NCBI RefSeq assembly: GCF_047731265.1
Contig: NZ_CP159835.1
Span: forward strand, 3,534,001-3,598,000
Length of the DNA: 64,000 nucleotides
Reading direction: 5' to 3'
Source: Patiriisocius sp047731265
GTDB lineage: Bacteria; Bacteroidota; Bacteroidia; Flavobacteriales; Flavobacteriaceae
Shown here one piece after another: positions 37,033-45,916 of the stretch; the first letter of the stretch is position 1; every line of letters begins with the position of its first letter. Below the pieces are notes generated by a model. That model was not told where the DNA came from. It saw only the letters and a list, made by a program, of their open reading frames with translations, and did no database searches. The translations under genes were made by a program, and so were the position numbers.

Positions 37033-38037
37033 TCATCCATTAATAACGTCCAACACAAAATACCCCAAAGTCTTCCCTACTTGGTTTGGAAACAGCTCAA
37101 AATTAGGGGCTGCCTCACACAAGTGGATGTATTTACAATTTTTAAATACGGAAAAATACCGCACAAATTCTCTACATTCATCTACCGATGCTCCCGAAGG
37201 CGACATCGCACTGCTTCCCATCATGGCAATGGCGTCCAAATCTATTTCTAAACCAAAAGAGTCTTTGGTGATAAAATCTTCTGCGCGATCTAATTCTTTT
37301 TGACGCTGCGAATTCCCGAAGAGATTGGTATTTTTAAAAAAACTGTATTGTACCGTTTCTTTGTTATCATTCAGGTTGTCTAATTGATTTTGAGAAGCAA
37401 AGGCAGCCTGCAAACCGAAAATAAAATAGTTGCCTAAATACTCTTCTTCCTTAGCATAGCTGAAACCGTTCCCGCTATGTCTATGTTCCAAAGGCCTAAA
37501 ATCACTGTGCACGTCAAAGTTTAAACAATTAATAGGTTTTCCTAAAGCTCTAGAAGTTCCTTTTAAATTACCATAGCTGTTATTGTGTCCTCCACCTATA
37601 ATAATGGGGGTTTTTCCGGCGGAAACAATGGTCTCGATAACCTCGCTCACTTTTACATCGATTCGAGTTACTAGTTTTCCTAATGATTCGAGAATTTCTG
37701 AAGATGTACCTTGCATTTTTGCCGCAGCCTCCATTTCTAGTCTGCAATCTATTTCGCCTAAAATAAGTAAGTCGTGCGCCTTAGTGCGTTCGCTTTGTTG
37801 CATATTGCATAAAGAATGTAAACAAGCATTCCAAGCTCCCGCTGCTCCTGCCCTACCATAATTTGCACGAACTCCAACATCCTCCGGAATACCTACAAGG
37901 ACGTATTTTTGCGGAATATCTTTCAGTTCTTCTCCAGCTTTTAATAAACTAACAGCTTCACCAAACTTCAATTCCATCACACGTGGATTTGTGAATTTTT
38001 GAAGATCTTCTTTTGTATAACGTTTTAAGTGTGTCAT
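37033..38037 (-). CDS. hutG: formimidoylglutamase (arginase/ureohydrolase family)
   Basis: A 334-residue binuclear metal hydrolase of the ureohydrolase fold. Metal motifs are GGGHNNSYG, NFDVHSDFRP and EIDLDAI, in the Bacteroidota form of the family (GGGHN rather than GGGHD). It converts N-formimidoyl-glutamate to glutamate and formamide, the last step of histidine breakdown. I chose ATG 38037 because it overlaps the hutI stop by one base (TAATG), a classical coupled start; the in-frame ATG at 38058 lies inside hutI. Confidence 0.88.
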   Translation of the reverse strand: MTHLKRYTKEDLQKFTNPRVMELKFGEAVSLLKAGEELKDIPQKYVLVGIPEDVGVRANYGRAGAAGAWNACLHSLCNMQQSERTKAHDLLILGEIDCRLEMEAAAKMQGTSSEILESLGKLVTRIDVKVSEVIETIVSAGKTPIIIGGGHNNSYGNLKGTSRALGKPINCLNFDVHSDFRPLEHRHSGNGFSYAKEEEYLGNYFIFGLQAAFASQNQLDNLNDNKETVQYSFFKNTNLFGNSQRQKELDRAEDFITKDSFGLEIDLDAIAMMGSSAMSPSGASVDECREFVRYFSVFKNCKYIHLCEAAPNFELFPNQVGKTLGYFVLDVING

Positions 38038-39272
38038 TATAGAATTTTTCCGTTGCAAATAACCGTATCAATGCAATTACTTCCGAAGGAATAAGGCAAA
38101 TATCCATACGATGGAATCTTTTTGGTAATTATCAAATTAGCCACTTTCCCTTTGGTAATGCTTCCGTGAGTTTCGCTAATTCCCATTGCATAAGCGCCAT
38201 TAATTGTTGCTGCGTTGATGGCTTCTTCTGGTGTTAATTTCATTTTGATACAAGCAGCTGCCACTACAAAATTCATATTCCCGCTAGGGGTTGAACCTGG
38301 GTTATAATCGGTTGCCAAGGCTAACGGTAAACCAGCATCTATAAGTTGTCTCCCCGGTGTATACGGTATGGAAAGAAAAAATGAGCAAGCTGGTAATGCT
38401 ACTGGCATCGTTTCGCTGCCTTGCAATACTTTGATATCTTCATCTGTAACCACTTCTAAATGATCGACGCTTAAAGCATTGTGTTTTACTCCTGCGGCCA
38501 CACCGCCAATAGCGTTAAATTGATTGACGTGTATCTTAGGAATAAGGCCGTATCTTTTAGCTTCGGTTAATAAACGCTCTGTATCTTCCACTGTAAAATA
38601 GCCTTCTTCACAAAATATATCGACATAGTCTGCTAGCTTTGCTTCGGCAATTTTGGGGAGCATTTCGTTGCAAACAAGATCCATATAGCCGTCTTTATTC
38701 CCTTTATATTCCGCAGGAACCGCGTGCGCTCCTAAAAAGGTAGTTTTGATGGTAATGGGATATGCTTCGGCTAATTGTTTCGCTACTCGGAGCATTTTTA
38801 TTTCGGCATCCGTAGTTAAGCCATAGCCACTTTTTATTTCGATAGCACCCGTACCTAATTTCATTACTTCAACAAGTCTTTTCTCTGCCTGCTGAAAAAG
38901 AGACGCTGCAGATGTTGCTTGTAATTTCTTAGCACTATTTACAATTCCGCCACCACTTTCAGCAATCTCTTGATAGGTTTTCCCATTGATGCGGTCTACA
39001 AATTCTTGCTCTCTATTACCGGCATATACCAGATGGGTATGACTATCGCACCAAGAGGGCAATACCGTTTTACCAGTACAATCTACCGTTTTAAAACCTT
39101 TAAAAACAGGTAAAGAATCCATCGTTCCATAGTCATTTATCATTCCATTTTTTACTAGAAGCCATGCCTCTCTTAAAAGCGGAAGTTCCTTCATAGCAGC
39201 ACCACTCACTTTTAAGGATGCATCTTCACGAACTTGTAACAGCTCTTTTATATTTATTAGCAGTAATTTCAT
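38037..39272 (-). CDS. hutI: imidazolonepropionase
   Basis: A 411-residue amidohydrolase-fold enzyme of family length. Motifs: the metal-binding HTH in WCDSHTHLVYAGNREQEF, IEIKSGYGL, FLGAHAVP, HVNQFN and the late ATDYNPGSTPS. It opens the imidazolone ring to formimidoylglutamate, which hutG then cleaves. hutH and hutU are absent from the window, so the pathway is split or they lie elsewhere. Confidence 0.95.
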   Translation of the reverse strand: MKLLLINIKELLQVREDASLKVSGAAMKELPLLREAWLLVKNGMINDYGTMDSLPVFKGFKTVDCTGKTVLPSWCDSHTHLVYAGNREQEFVDRINGKTYQEIAESGGGIVNSAKKLQATSAASLFQQAEKRLVEVMKLGTGAIEIKSGYGLTTDAEIKMLRVAKQLAEAYPITIKTTFLGAHAVPAEYKGNKDGYMDLVCNEMLPKIAEAKLADYVDIFCEEGYFTVEDTERLLTEAKRYGLIPKIHVNQFNAIGGVAAGVKHNALSVDHLEVVTDEDIKVLQGSETMPVALPACSFFLSIPYTPGRQLIDAGLPLALATDYNPGSTPSGNMNFVVAAACIKMKLTPEEAINAATINGAYAMGISETHGSITKGKVANLIITKKIPSYGYLPYSFGSNCIDTVICNGKIL

Positions 39273-39478
39273 GGGTATCTAATATTTGATAAATTAAGAG
39301 GATGTTACGACTGAAAAGTTGTTCTAAAAAGTTCGAAATTTAATAAGTATTTCATCTGCTAAATATAGCAAACCTAACTAGGATTTAATACCTTAGGGCT
39401 TTGAATTTTTGGATGAATACGCAATAAAAAAACGCTCTAATACCCCTCTAAATTTCTACTTAAATGGAGACTTTTAGC

Positions 39479-39500
39479 GCCTTTCCTTTAAAGGAAAGGC
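39479..39500. repeat. 22-bp perfect palindrome upstream of the PLP-enzyme gene
   Basis: GCCTTTCCTTT mirrors AAAGGAAAGGC exactly with no loop, about 70 bases before the next ATG. It lies within a 296-base intergenic stretch that otherwise shows nothing. It could be an operator or a dispersed repeat. Confidence 0.6.
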
Positions 39501-39568
39501 TGGGATAGGATGTTTGCTAAATTTACATTTAAAAACAAAGGTATTCTGCAAAAGAAAATAAAAAATCT

Positions 39569-40717
39569 ATGAAAGAAAAAAAACTAGGCCTAAATACCAT
39601 TTGCACCCACGTGGGCGAAGTGGAAGACACACAATTTCAAGGAGCTGTTTCACCATTGTTTATGTCCAGTTCCTATCAATATGAAGATGTGGACGTAAAA
39701 CGATATCCTCGATATTTTAATACCCCAAACCAAGAGGCACTTGGAAAGAAAATAGCAGCGCTAGAAAAAAGTGAGGCAGGAATGATTTTTAGTAGCGGAA
39801 TGGCCGCTGTAAGCCATTGTATGCTTGGGTTTTTACATAAAGGAGATCACATCGTATTGCCACAAACCTTGTATGGTGGTACCTATAATTTTGTGGTGGA
39901 AGAATTTGGGAAATTCGGCATTGAATACACCTTTGCTACTGGTTTTTCTGAAACCGATTTTAGCAATGCCATTCAACCAAACACCAAAGTAATTTGGGTG
40001 GAAACACCAAGCAATCCATTAATGAAAATAACCGATCTTGAAATGATTGCGCGGCTTGCAAAAAAGCACGGCTTGATCTCTATGATTGATAATACGTTTG
40101 CCTCGCCAGTAAATCAAACTCCGGCTGATTTTGGCATTGACATTATCATACACAGCGCAACCAAATATATGGGTGGACACAGTGATATTTGTGCAGGAGC
40201 AGTGGCAGCTTCAAAAGAATATATGGATGTGATTTGGAATGTCTCAAAAAACCTTGGAGGTAGTTTGAGTGATTATACCGTTTGGCTTTTAGAACGAAGC
40301 ATCAAAACCATGGCGCTACGCGTTAAAGCTCAGAATAAAAATGCAAAGAAGTTGGCAAAATACCTTGATAAACACGAAGCCGTTGATACAGTATATTATC
40401 CAGGTTTAAAAAGTCATCCCGATTACGCACTTGCAAAAAAGCAAATGAGCGGTTATACAGGAATGCTATCTTTTGAATTAAAAGCAGGACTAAACCCTTC
40501 AACATTTATGAAATCGTTAAAACTTATCAAGCAATCTATGAGCCTTGCCGGCGTTGAAAGCACCATCCTCTCTCCTACGCATACTTCACACGCTTTACTT
40601 AGTCCAGAAGCAAGAAAAGAACAAGGCATTGCAGATGGATTGTTACGATTCTCCGTTGGGATTGAAGAAACGGAAGATTTGATTGCAGATTTCGAACGTG
40701 GGTTTAAAGGAGCGTAA
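39569..40717 (+). CDS. Cys/Met-metabolism PLP enzyme (cystathionine/methionine gamma-lyase type)
   Basis: A 382-residue member of the trans-sulfuration family. It shows SSSYQYEDVD, RYFNTPNQEALGKKIAALEK, the PLP lysine in SATKYMGGHSDICAG, and the late ESTILSPTHTSHA and LRFSVGIEETEDLI. Family members split or form C-S bonds in cystathionine, methionine or homocysteine. Sequence alone does not fix which. It is a single gene with a strong two-way terminator after it. Confidence 0.92.
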   Translation: MKEKKLGLNTICTHVGEVEDTQFQGAVSPLFMSSSYQYEDVDVKRYPRYFNTPNQEALGKKIAALEKSEAGMIFSSGMAAVSHCMLGFLHKGDHIVLPQTLYGGTYNFVVEEFGKFGIEYTFATGFSETDFSNAIQPNTKVIWVETPSNPLMKITDLEMIARLAKKHGLISMIDNTFASPVNQTPADFGIDIIIHSATKYMGGHSDICAGAVAASKEYMDVIWNVSKNLGGSLSDYTVWLLERSIKTMALRVKAQNKNAKKLAKYLDKHEAVDTVYYPGLKSHPDYALAKKQMSGYTGMLSFELKAGLNPSTFMKSLKLIKQSMSLAGVESTILSPTHTSHALLSPEARKEQGIADGLLRFSVGIEETEDLIADFERGFKGA

Positions 40718-40752
40718 AAAAAACAGTATTAAAAAAAATAATACTGTTTTTA
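40717..40752. terminator. two-way intrinsic terminator between convergent genes
   Basis: AAAACAGTATT and AATACTGTTTT pair around an A-rich loop, with A-run before and T-run after on both strands. Confidence 0.85.
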
Positions 40753-40772
40753 TAAAGGCAAACTTTAAAACA

Positions 40773-41327
40773 CTATTTAAGTACTTTTACATAAAATTCA
40801 TCATATACTAGTCCATCTACTTCATAAAATATTTTATCAATTTCTTCACCGTTTAAATCTACTGTAAAATCTACTGTAAATGGTTGATTTGTTTGTACAA
40901 CATTAATACGCAATGTGTCTACGGTATTATTTACTTGTTTAATTAAGTAATATAATTCTTTTTCTATGGTTTCACTTTCTAAAGGGGATTCTTCTAGTGA
41001 TCGATAAAACTCTAAATTAGTACAATCTCCAAAACAAGTAGTATTTTCTGAGCATTTAACTCCATAAACTGTTTCTGGATAGAGTTCAGAAAGTCCTTCG
41101 CTAATTCCTAATTTTCCCCAACTAATGGGATTTTCAAGTTGCCCATTTTCTAATTTTACTAATTTGTTTGAAATTTCTGCAACATCGTTTGGTATACTAT
41201 TATCAAGGGATGCTGGTGAAAATGCTATAAAAAATATAGAGCCGAGTTCTCCAACCGTTTGACTATCATCTTCATTTGAGTAACTTAATAAGCTAACTAA
41301 AATTGATATGTAAATTAAATTTTTCAT
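40773..41327 (-). CDS. hypothetical exported protein, former lipoprotein (lipobox Cys replaced by Tyr)
   Basis: A 184-residue protein. The N-terminus KNLIYISILVSLLSYSNEDD looks exactly like a lipoprotein signal (LLSC-S-x-E-D-D) but has Tyr (TAC, 41282-41280) where Cys (TGC) is expected, a single G-to-A change. The mature part has two Cys (KCSENTTCFGDC) and a beta-rich C-terminus (FTVDFTVDLNGEEIDKIFYEV). No family recognised. Upstream on the same strand lies a remnant of a T9SS sorting domain. The frame is otherwise intact. The protein may now be cleaved by signal peptidase I or remain anchored. Confidence 0.75.
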   Translation of the reverse strand: MKNLIYISILVSLLSYSNEDDSQTVGELGSIFFIAFSPASLDNSIPNDVAEISNKLVKLENGQLENPISWGKLGISEGLSELYPETVYGVKCSENTTCFGDCTNLEFYRSLEESPLESETIEKELYYLIKQVNNTVDTLRINVVQTNQPFTVDFTVDLNGEEIDKIFYEVDGLVYDEFYVKVLK

Positions 41328-41332
41328 GATTT

Positions 41333-41425
41333 TTATTTTATAATTAATTGCTTTGTTTTTATTAAATTATCTACGTTTATGGTCACGAAATAAATTCCTG
41401 TTGTAAGAAGTGCGTTGTAAGTTTT
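41333..41425 (-). pseudogene. remnant of a T9SS type A sorting domain
   Basis: About 30 codons read T-Y-N-A then LLTTGIYFVTINVDNL and end KTKQLIIK with a proper TAA at 41335-41333. That is the usual last segment of a T9SS C-terminal domain (L..G.Y.v.i......TKkliik). A TGA at 41428-41426 precedes it and no cargo domain is left. It is therefore the tail of a deleted gene, just upstream of the 40773 gene. Confidence 0.72.
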
Positions 41426-41536
41426 TCATAAATTATTTTTTTTGTTTATAATTAAAAATAATATTTCTTAATTTCACCTGCATTAAAACCTTCTTAACGT
41501 TTGTTTTTGAAACGTTAAAAATAATAATTACTCTAC

Positions 41537-42253
41537 ATGAAACTAGATATATTAGCAATTGGCGCACACCCTGACGACGTAGAAATGAGTAGTGGCGCTA
41601 CTTTGGCAAAAGAAATAGCAGCAGGAAAAAAAGTAGGTATCCTAGATTTAACCCGTGGCGAATTAGGTACTCGTGGCAGTGCTGAAATTAGAGATAAAGA
41701 AGCTGCCGATGCCGGGAAAATATTGGGGGTACATATGCGCCACAACCTAGGATTTGCCGATGGTTTTTTTGTAAACAATGCTGCTTCTCAACTAGAAATC
41801 ATTAAAATAATTCGCAAATACCGCCCTGAGGTTGTATTGTGTAATGCGTTTGACGACAGGCATATTGATCATCCCAAAGGAAGTAATTTAGCAAGTGATG
41901 CCTGTTTTCTGAGTGGTCTCCGAAAAATTGAAACCATTCACGAGGGGAATCACCAACATCAATGGCGTCCAAAGCACGTATACCATTATATACAATGGAA
42001 AGATTTAGAACCGGATTTCGTCGTAGACGTTTCAGGGTTTATGGAACAGAAAATGGAAGCTGTTTTTGCTTATAAAAGTCAGTTTTTTGATGCTAGTAGC
42101 GAAGAACCAATGACCCCTATTTCTTCTAAAAATGCGACTGATAGTATTGCCTATCGCAATTACAATCTAGGTAGGTTAATAGGTACTGAAGCAGGAGAAG
42201 GTTTTACCGTAGAACGTTATCCTGTTGTTTCTTCACTTTTTGATTTAAAATAA
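41537..42253 (+). CDS. bshB1: bacillithiol biosynthesis deacetylase BshB1
   Basis: A 238-residue zinc deacetylase of the LmbE/PIG-L family. The zinc motif is GAHPDDVEMSSGA (His11, Asp14) and the late DDRHIDHPKGS gives the third ligand. The segment LDLTRGELGTRGSAEIRDKE marks the BshB1 subgroup. It removes acetate from GlcNAc-malate, the second step in making bacillithiol. The bacillithiol-linked ytxJ lies at 54322; bshA and bshC are not in the window. Confidence 0.93.
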   Translation: MKLDILAIGAHPDDVEMSSGATLAKEIAAGKKVGILDLTRGELGTRGSAEIRDKEAADAGKILGVHMRHNLGFADGFFVNNAASQLEIIKIIRKYRPEVVLCNAFDDRHIDHPKGSNLASDACFLSGLRKIETIHEGNHQHQWRPKHVYHYIQWKDLEPDFVVDVSGFMEQKMEAVFAYKSQFFDASSEEPMTPISSKNATDSIAYRNYNLGRLIGTEAGEGFTVERYPVVSSLFDLK

Positions 42254-42273
42254 TTTATTGATTTAATAAGCCC

Positions 42274-42332
42274 TTGTCACACTCAGCCTGTCGAAGTGTT
42301 CTAGATTATCCTTCGACAAGCTCAGGATGACA
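42274..42332. repeat. dispersed inverted-repeat element (TGTCA...TGACA type)
   Basis: TTGTCACACTCAGCCTGTCG and the mirrored CTTCGACAAGCTCAGG ending GATGACAAA form a long imperfect hairpin. Elements of this form (CTTCGACAAGCTCAGGATGACA) are frequent between genes in flavobacterial genomes. No coding content. Confidence 0.7.
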
Positions 42333-42362
42333 AATAAGACGTTAAAAAAATGCATTTTCTTA

Positions 42363-42393
42363 TTGCGCGACGGTGCTAATTAAATTATATTTG
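42363..42393 (+). promoter_or_regulatory. promoter of tRNA-His (TTG-N20-TATATTTG)
   Basis: TTG at 42363-42365, 20 bases, TATATTTG at 42386-42393. Transcription should start near 42400, about 55 bases before the tRNA. Confidence 0.7.
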
Positions 42394-42455
42394 CATCCGC
42401 TGATGTATTCATTGCAAAAGCGATATTGCTAACTCTGTAAAAAGAGCGCTACATG

Positions 42456-42529
42456 GTGGTTGTAGCTCAGTTGGTTAGAGCGCTGGTTTGTGGTACCAGA
42501 GGTCGCCGGTTCGAACCCGGTCTTCCACC
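42456..42529 (+). tRNA. tRNA-His (anticodon GTG)
   Basis: A cloverleaf is readable: D-arm AGCTCAGTTGGTTAGAGC, anticodon stem CTGGT/ACCAG with loop TTGTGGT (GTG at 42490-42492), and T-loop TTCGAAC. The discriminator is C, and a G precedes position 1 (G-1 at 42455), both hallmarks of tRNA-His. The acceptor arms GTGGTTG and CTTCCAC leave two adjacent T-T mismatches. CCA is not encoded. Confidence 0.93.
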
Positions 42530-42532
42530 CTT

Positions 42533-42566
42533 AAAGAGTCTTCATTTATTTGAAGACTCTTTTTTC
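42533..42566 (+). terminator. terminator of tRNA-His
   Basis: AAAGAGTCTTCA and TGAAGACTCTTT form a 12-bp stem, loop TTTATT, then a T-run. Confidence 0.9.
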
Positions 42567-42621
42567 GTTTATACCGTTTTGGAAAGAATATAAACTATGA
42601 GAGTAAACGCTACTTAAGAAA

Positions 42622-45600
42622 CTAAAGTTTAATTGCCCCAAGACCAGCCTCCCAAAGTCTTTTGTTATAGGCTGGTATTTTAATATTTATTAAGGAATTG
42701 ACTGTTTCCTGCAAAATTAGCCATTGCGCGTCCAATTCTTTTTTTCTTAACTTGTTGGATTTGTTTACTCGCGGTAAACTACTATTGGTTTGATTCATTA
42801 AAAATAAATATTCTGCTGTGAATTTGTTGACAAAGTTTTCTACATCATCATAAGCTTGCGATCTTCTTTGTACCATTTTTTCATCCCAGCCTTTTAATTC
42901 TTTAATAAGTTTTTCCCCTTGAGAAATCAACGGTTGATCTTGATTATTTTTCTTTAATTTTTTGATAATTTCATCAAGTTCATCTTGGACACTTTTTAGC
43001 ATATTTACCTTGTTATGCATTTCAGCAGCATTTTTTTCAACTTCGGTCATAAATGAATCAAACTCTTTATAATCTGCATTAGTAATCTCTAACTTTTTAT
43101 TGGGCGCTATAATTCCCTTGGCAGTACTTATTTCATCATTTACAGAAATAGTGTATGTATACGTACCAGGAATAACCCTGTGACCGTTAAACCCTGCTTC
43201 GATATAAACATTTGGAACTCCCGGAACTATCTTGTGCGTCATGTCCCAATGGAATCTATTCAATCCTTTCTTTTTAGAAAGTGTTGGCTTGGGAGGGGCT
43301 CCTCCGCCATTATGCGAGATATAATTTTCGTCTTTAATCGAAGTGAACTCGCGTATTAATCTACCGTTGCTATCTTCAATTTTTAATCTAATTTCAGACT
43401 CTTTCTCAATATTTGGTACATAATAATAAAGTTCAACTCCGTTGGCTGGATTCACACCAACAAAATCTTGTGTGCCATCAAAGTCCTCACTATTACCATT
43501 AAATGGACTTCCCCAAGATCCATTATTAGTAGTTTCTGGCGCATACAGTTTTAAATTTTTCTGGTTTTGCTGATACTGAGATAAGAGTCCTAAGTTATCC
43601 AATATCCAAAAAGACCTTCCAGAAGTTGCAACTACTAAATCATTGTCTTTGATTTTTAAATCAGTTATTGGAGTATTGGGTAGGTTTAAATTAAAAGACT
43701 CCCAGTTTTTCCCGTCATTATAAGAAATATAGATGCCTTTTTCCGTACCCGCATAAAGCAATCCTTTTTGGTTTTCATCTTCTCTAACAACTCTAGTGTA
43801 AGACCCGTTTGGTATCCCGTTTGAAATAGCCATCCAACTTTTTCCGTAGTTTGTGCTTTTATAAAGCGCTGGGGTGTAATCTCCTAATTTATATTTAGTG
43901 GTCGCTATGTATACGGTTGCTGGGTAATGCGGAGAGATTTCAATAGCATTAACTAAGGTCTCTCCTAGATTTTTAGGAGTGATATTTTGCCAAGTAGCTC
44001 CATTGTCTTTTGTAATATGAACAAAGCCATCATCGCTTCCTGTATAGAAAACACCTTTTTCATACTCAGATTCTACTAAATAGCTTATCGTTCCATAACT
44101 TTCGGCACCAACGGCTTCGTTGGTATATGGCCCCCCTCCATTGCCTTGTTTTTCATCAATATCCCTAGTTAAATCTGGGGAAAAAACCGTCCATGTCCTC
44201 CCTAAATCTGTAGATTTCAAAACCAATTGAGCCGCGTGAAAAATAGTTTGAGGCTCGTGTTTTGACCATACAATAGGTGCGTTCCAGTTGTATAAATATT
44301 TCATATTTCGAGCTTCACGTCCTAAATATTGTTCTGGAGAAGCCATAATTTGTGTACTGCTCTTGTTGTCCATATTCAATACTTCTATGGTACCCAAATA
44401 GCTTCCACCTACTACTAATTTTGGATCATTCTTGTCGAAAGCTAAAAAGGCACTTTCACCTCCCGCAGCATATCCCCAATCGCGCAATGATATGTTACTG
44501 CTGCCTTCGCTAACACTTTTTATCTTAACAGAAGTATTATCCTGTTGCCCACCATAAATATTATAAGGTTCGAGATCATCTGTATTTATACGATAAAATT
44601 GTGCGGTAGGCATAATGTCTTGAGAAGACCAGGATTTTCCTTTATTATAGGAAATGGCTGCTCCACCGTCATTTGCAATTACCATATTATTTGAGTTATT
44701 AGGATGAATCCATAAATCATGGAAATCTCCATGAGTTCCTGTAATTCGGCCCCAAGATTTTCCACCATCTTTAGAACGAAATGCTTTTGCGCTTAAAACA
44801 TACACCGTGTCTTCATCATTAGGATCTATAAAAAGTTCTATATAGTACCAAGCCCTTTGGGTTAAACGGTTATCGCCGCTAACTTGATCCCAACTTTTCC
44901 CTGCATTATTTGAAACATACAAGCCGCTTTGGTCTGTGTAGGTATCACTTTCTATAAGCGCATATACTTTGTCACTATTACTTTGAGACACGGCGATGGC
45001 CATTTTTCCCATTTCCTTTGGCAGCCCTTTTTCCATCCTATTCCATGTTTCGCCAGCATCAATAGATTTATATAGACCGCTCCCTACTCCACCACTAATT
45101 ATTTTCCAAGGAGCACGTTGATGTTCCCACATGGCTGCATATAATACTTGCGGATTCTTAACATCCATAGAAAGCTCTGCGGCTCCTGTGAGGTTATTTA
45201 CAAAAAGAGTTTTTTTCCAACTTTTACCGCCATCTATAGATTTATAGACGCCTCGCTCACTCGTTGCGGAAGTATATTTTCCTTGAGCAGCCACATAAAT
45301 AATATCTGGATTGGTAGGGTGGATTATAATTCTTGAAATCTGTTCGGTTTCTTTTAATCCGGTGTGTTGCCAGGTTTTTCCTGCATCAGTAGATTTGTAT
45401 ACGCCATCGCCATATGTGGACATAACACCTCTAATGGCGTGTTCTCCCATGCCACAATACACAATATTTGAGTTTGATTGTGATACTGCCACAGCACCCA
45501 CAGATCCTGTTTCAAAAAAACCATCACTTATATTTGACCAGTGCGCTCCTGCGTCTTCAGTCTTCCATAAGCCTCCACCAGTAGTTCCCATATAATAGGT

Positions 45601-45759
45601 GAGCGGATCATCGACAACTCCCATTGCAGCAACAGAACGCCCTCCTCTAAAAGGACCAATATTTCTATATTTTAACGGACTAAAATATTCGTTTAAGTCT
45701 TGAGAAAAAACAGAAAATGTTCCGAAAAACAGCATCCAAATTGCAAGATTAATTTTCAT
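42622..45759 (-). CDS. secreted BNR/Asp-box (VPS10/sortilin-like) beta-propeller protein
   Basis: A 1045-residue exported protein (signal KINLAIWMLFFGTFSVFSQ; ATG 45759 chosen, since the longer frame adds 16 non-signal residues). The first ~780 residues hold about eleven Asp-box repeats, such as STDAGKTW, SIDGGKSW, SNNAGKSW, SKDGGKSW, STDLGRTW and STNYGKSW, consistent with two propellers as in sortilin-like or xyloglucanase-type proteins. The C-terminus has a beta region then a long coiled coil (about 930-1010, EKNAAEMHNKVNMLKSVQDE). No T9SS domain or lipobox is seen. Catalysis cannot be assigned; binding of peptide or glycan is likely. Confidence 0.88.
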   Translation of the reverse strand: MKINLAIWMLFFGTFSVFSQDLNEYFSPLKYRNIGPFRGGRSVAAMGVVDDPLTYYMGTTGGGLWKTEDAGAHWSNISDGFFETGSVGAVAVSQSNSNIVYCGMGEHAIRGVMSTYGDGVYKSTDAGKTWQHTGLKETEQISRIIIHPTNPDIIYVAAQGKYTSATSERGVYKSIDGGKSWKKTLFVNNLTGAAELSMDVKNPQVLYAAMWEHQRAPWKIISGGVGSGLYKSIDAGETWNRMEKGLPKEMGKMAIAVSQSNSDKVYALIESDTYTDQSGLYVSNNAGKSWDQVSGDNRLTQRAWYYIELFIDPNDEDTVYVLSAKAFRSKDGGKSWGRITGTHGDFHDLWIHPNNSNNMVIANDGGAAISYNKGKSWSSQDIMPTAQFYRINTDDLEPYNIYGGQQDNTSVKIKSVSEGSSNISLRDWGYAAGGESAFLAFDKNDPKLVVGGSYLGTIEVLNMDNKSSTQIMASPEQYLGREARNMKYLYNWNAPIVWSKHEPQTIFHAAQLVLKSTDLGRTWTVFSPDLTRDIDEKQGNGGGPYTNEAVGAESYGTISYLVESEYEKGVFYTGSDDGFVHITKDNGATWQNITPKNLGETLVNAIEISPHYPATVYIATTKYKLGDYTPALYKSTNYGKSWMAISNGIPNGSYTRVVREDENQKGLLYAGTEKGIYISYNDGKNWESFNLNLPNTPITDLKIKDNDLVVATSGRSFWILDNLGLLSQYQQNQKNLKLYAPETTNNGSWGSPFNGNSEDFDGTQDFVGVNPANGVELYYYVPNIEKESEIRLKIEDSNGRLIREFTSIKDENYISHNGGGAPPKPTLSKKKGLNRFHWDMTHKIVPGVPNVYIEAGFNGHRVIPGTYTYTISVNDEISTAKGIIAPNKKLEITNADYKEFDSFMTEVEKNAAEMHNKVNMLKSVQDELDEIIKKLKKNNQDQPLISQGEKLIKELKGWDEKMVQRRSQAYDDVENFVNKFTAEYLFLMNQTNSSLPRVNKSNKLRKKELDAQWLILQETVNSLINIKIPAYNKRLWEAGLGAIKL

Positions 45760-45916
45760 GATTTTATAATTGATATTATGACTTCTAAAATTAGTCAAAA
45801 AATTCAATTTATAAATGAACTTATTACAAGTTACAAATCAATCAAATTTCAGCATAAAAAAAACCTTACAAAGTATTAGTTTACAAGGGGTTATTTTTTA
45901 AAAATATTTTTTTTAC

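Noticed and set aside
42274..42332. Inverted repeat as a CRISPR or terminator
   Set aside because: Only one imperfect hairpin with no spacer series and no T-run; better explained as a dispersed intergenic repeat.
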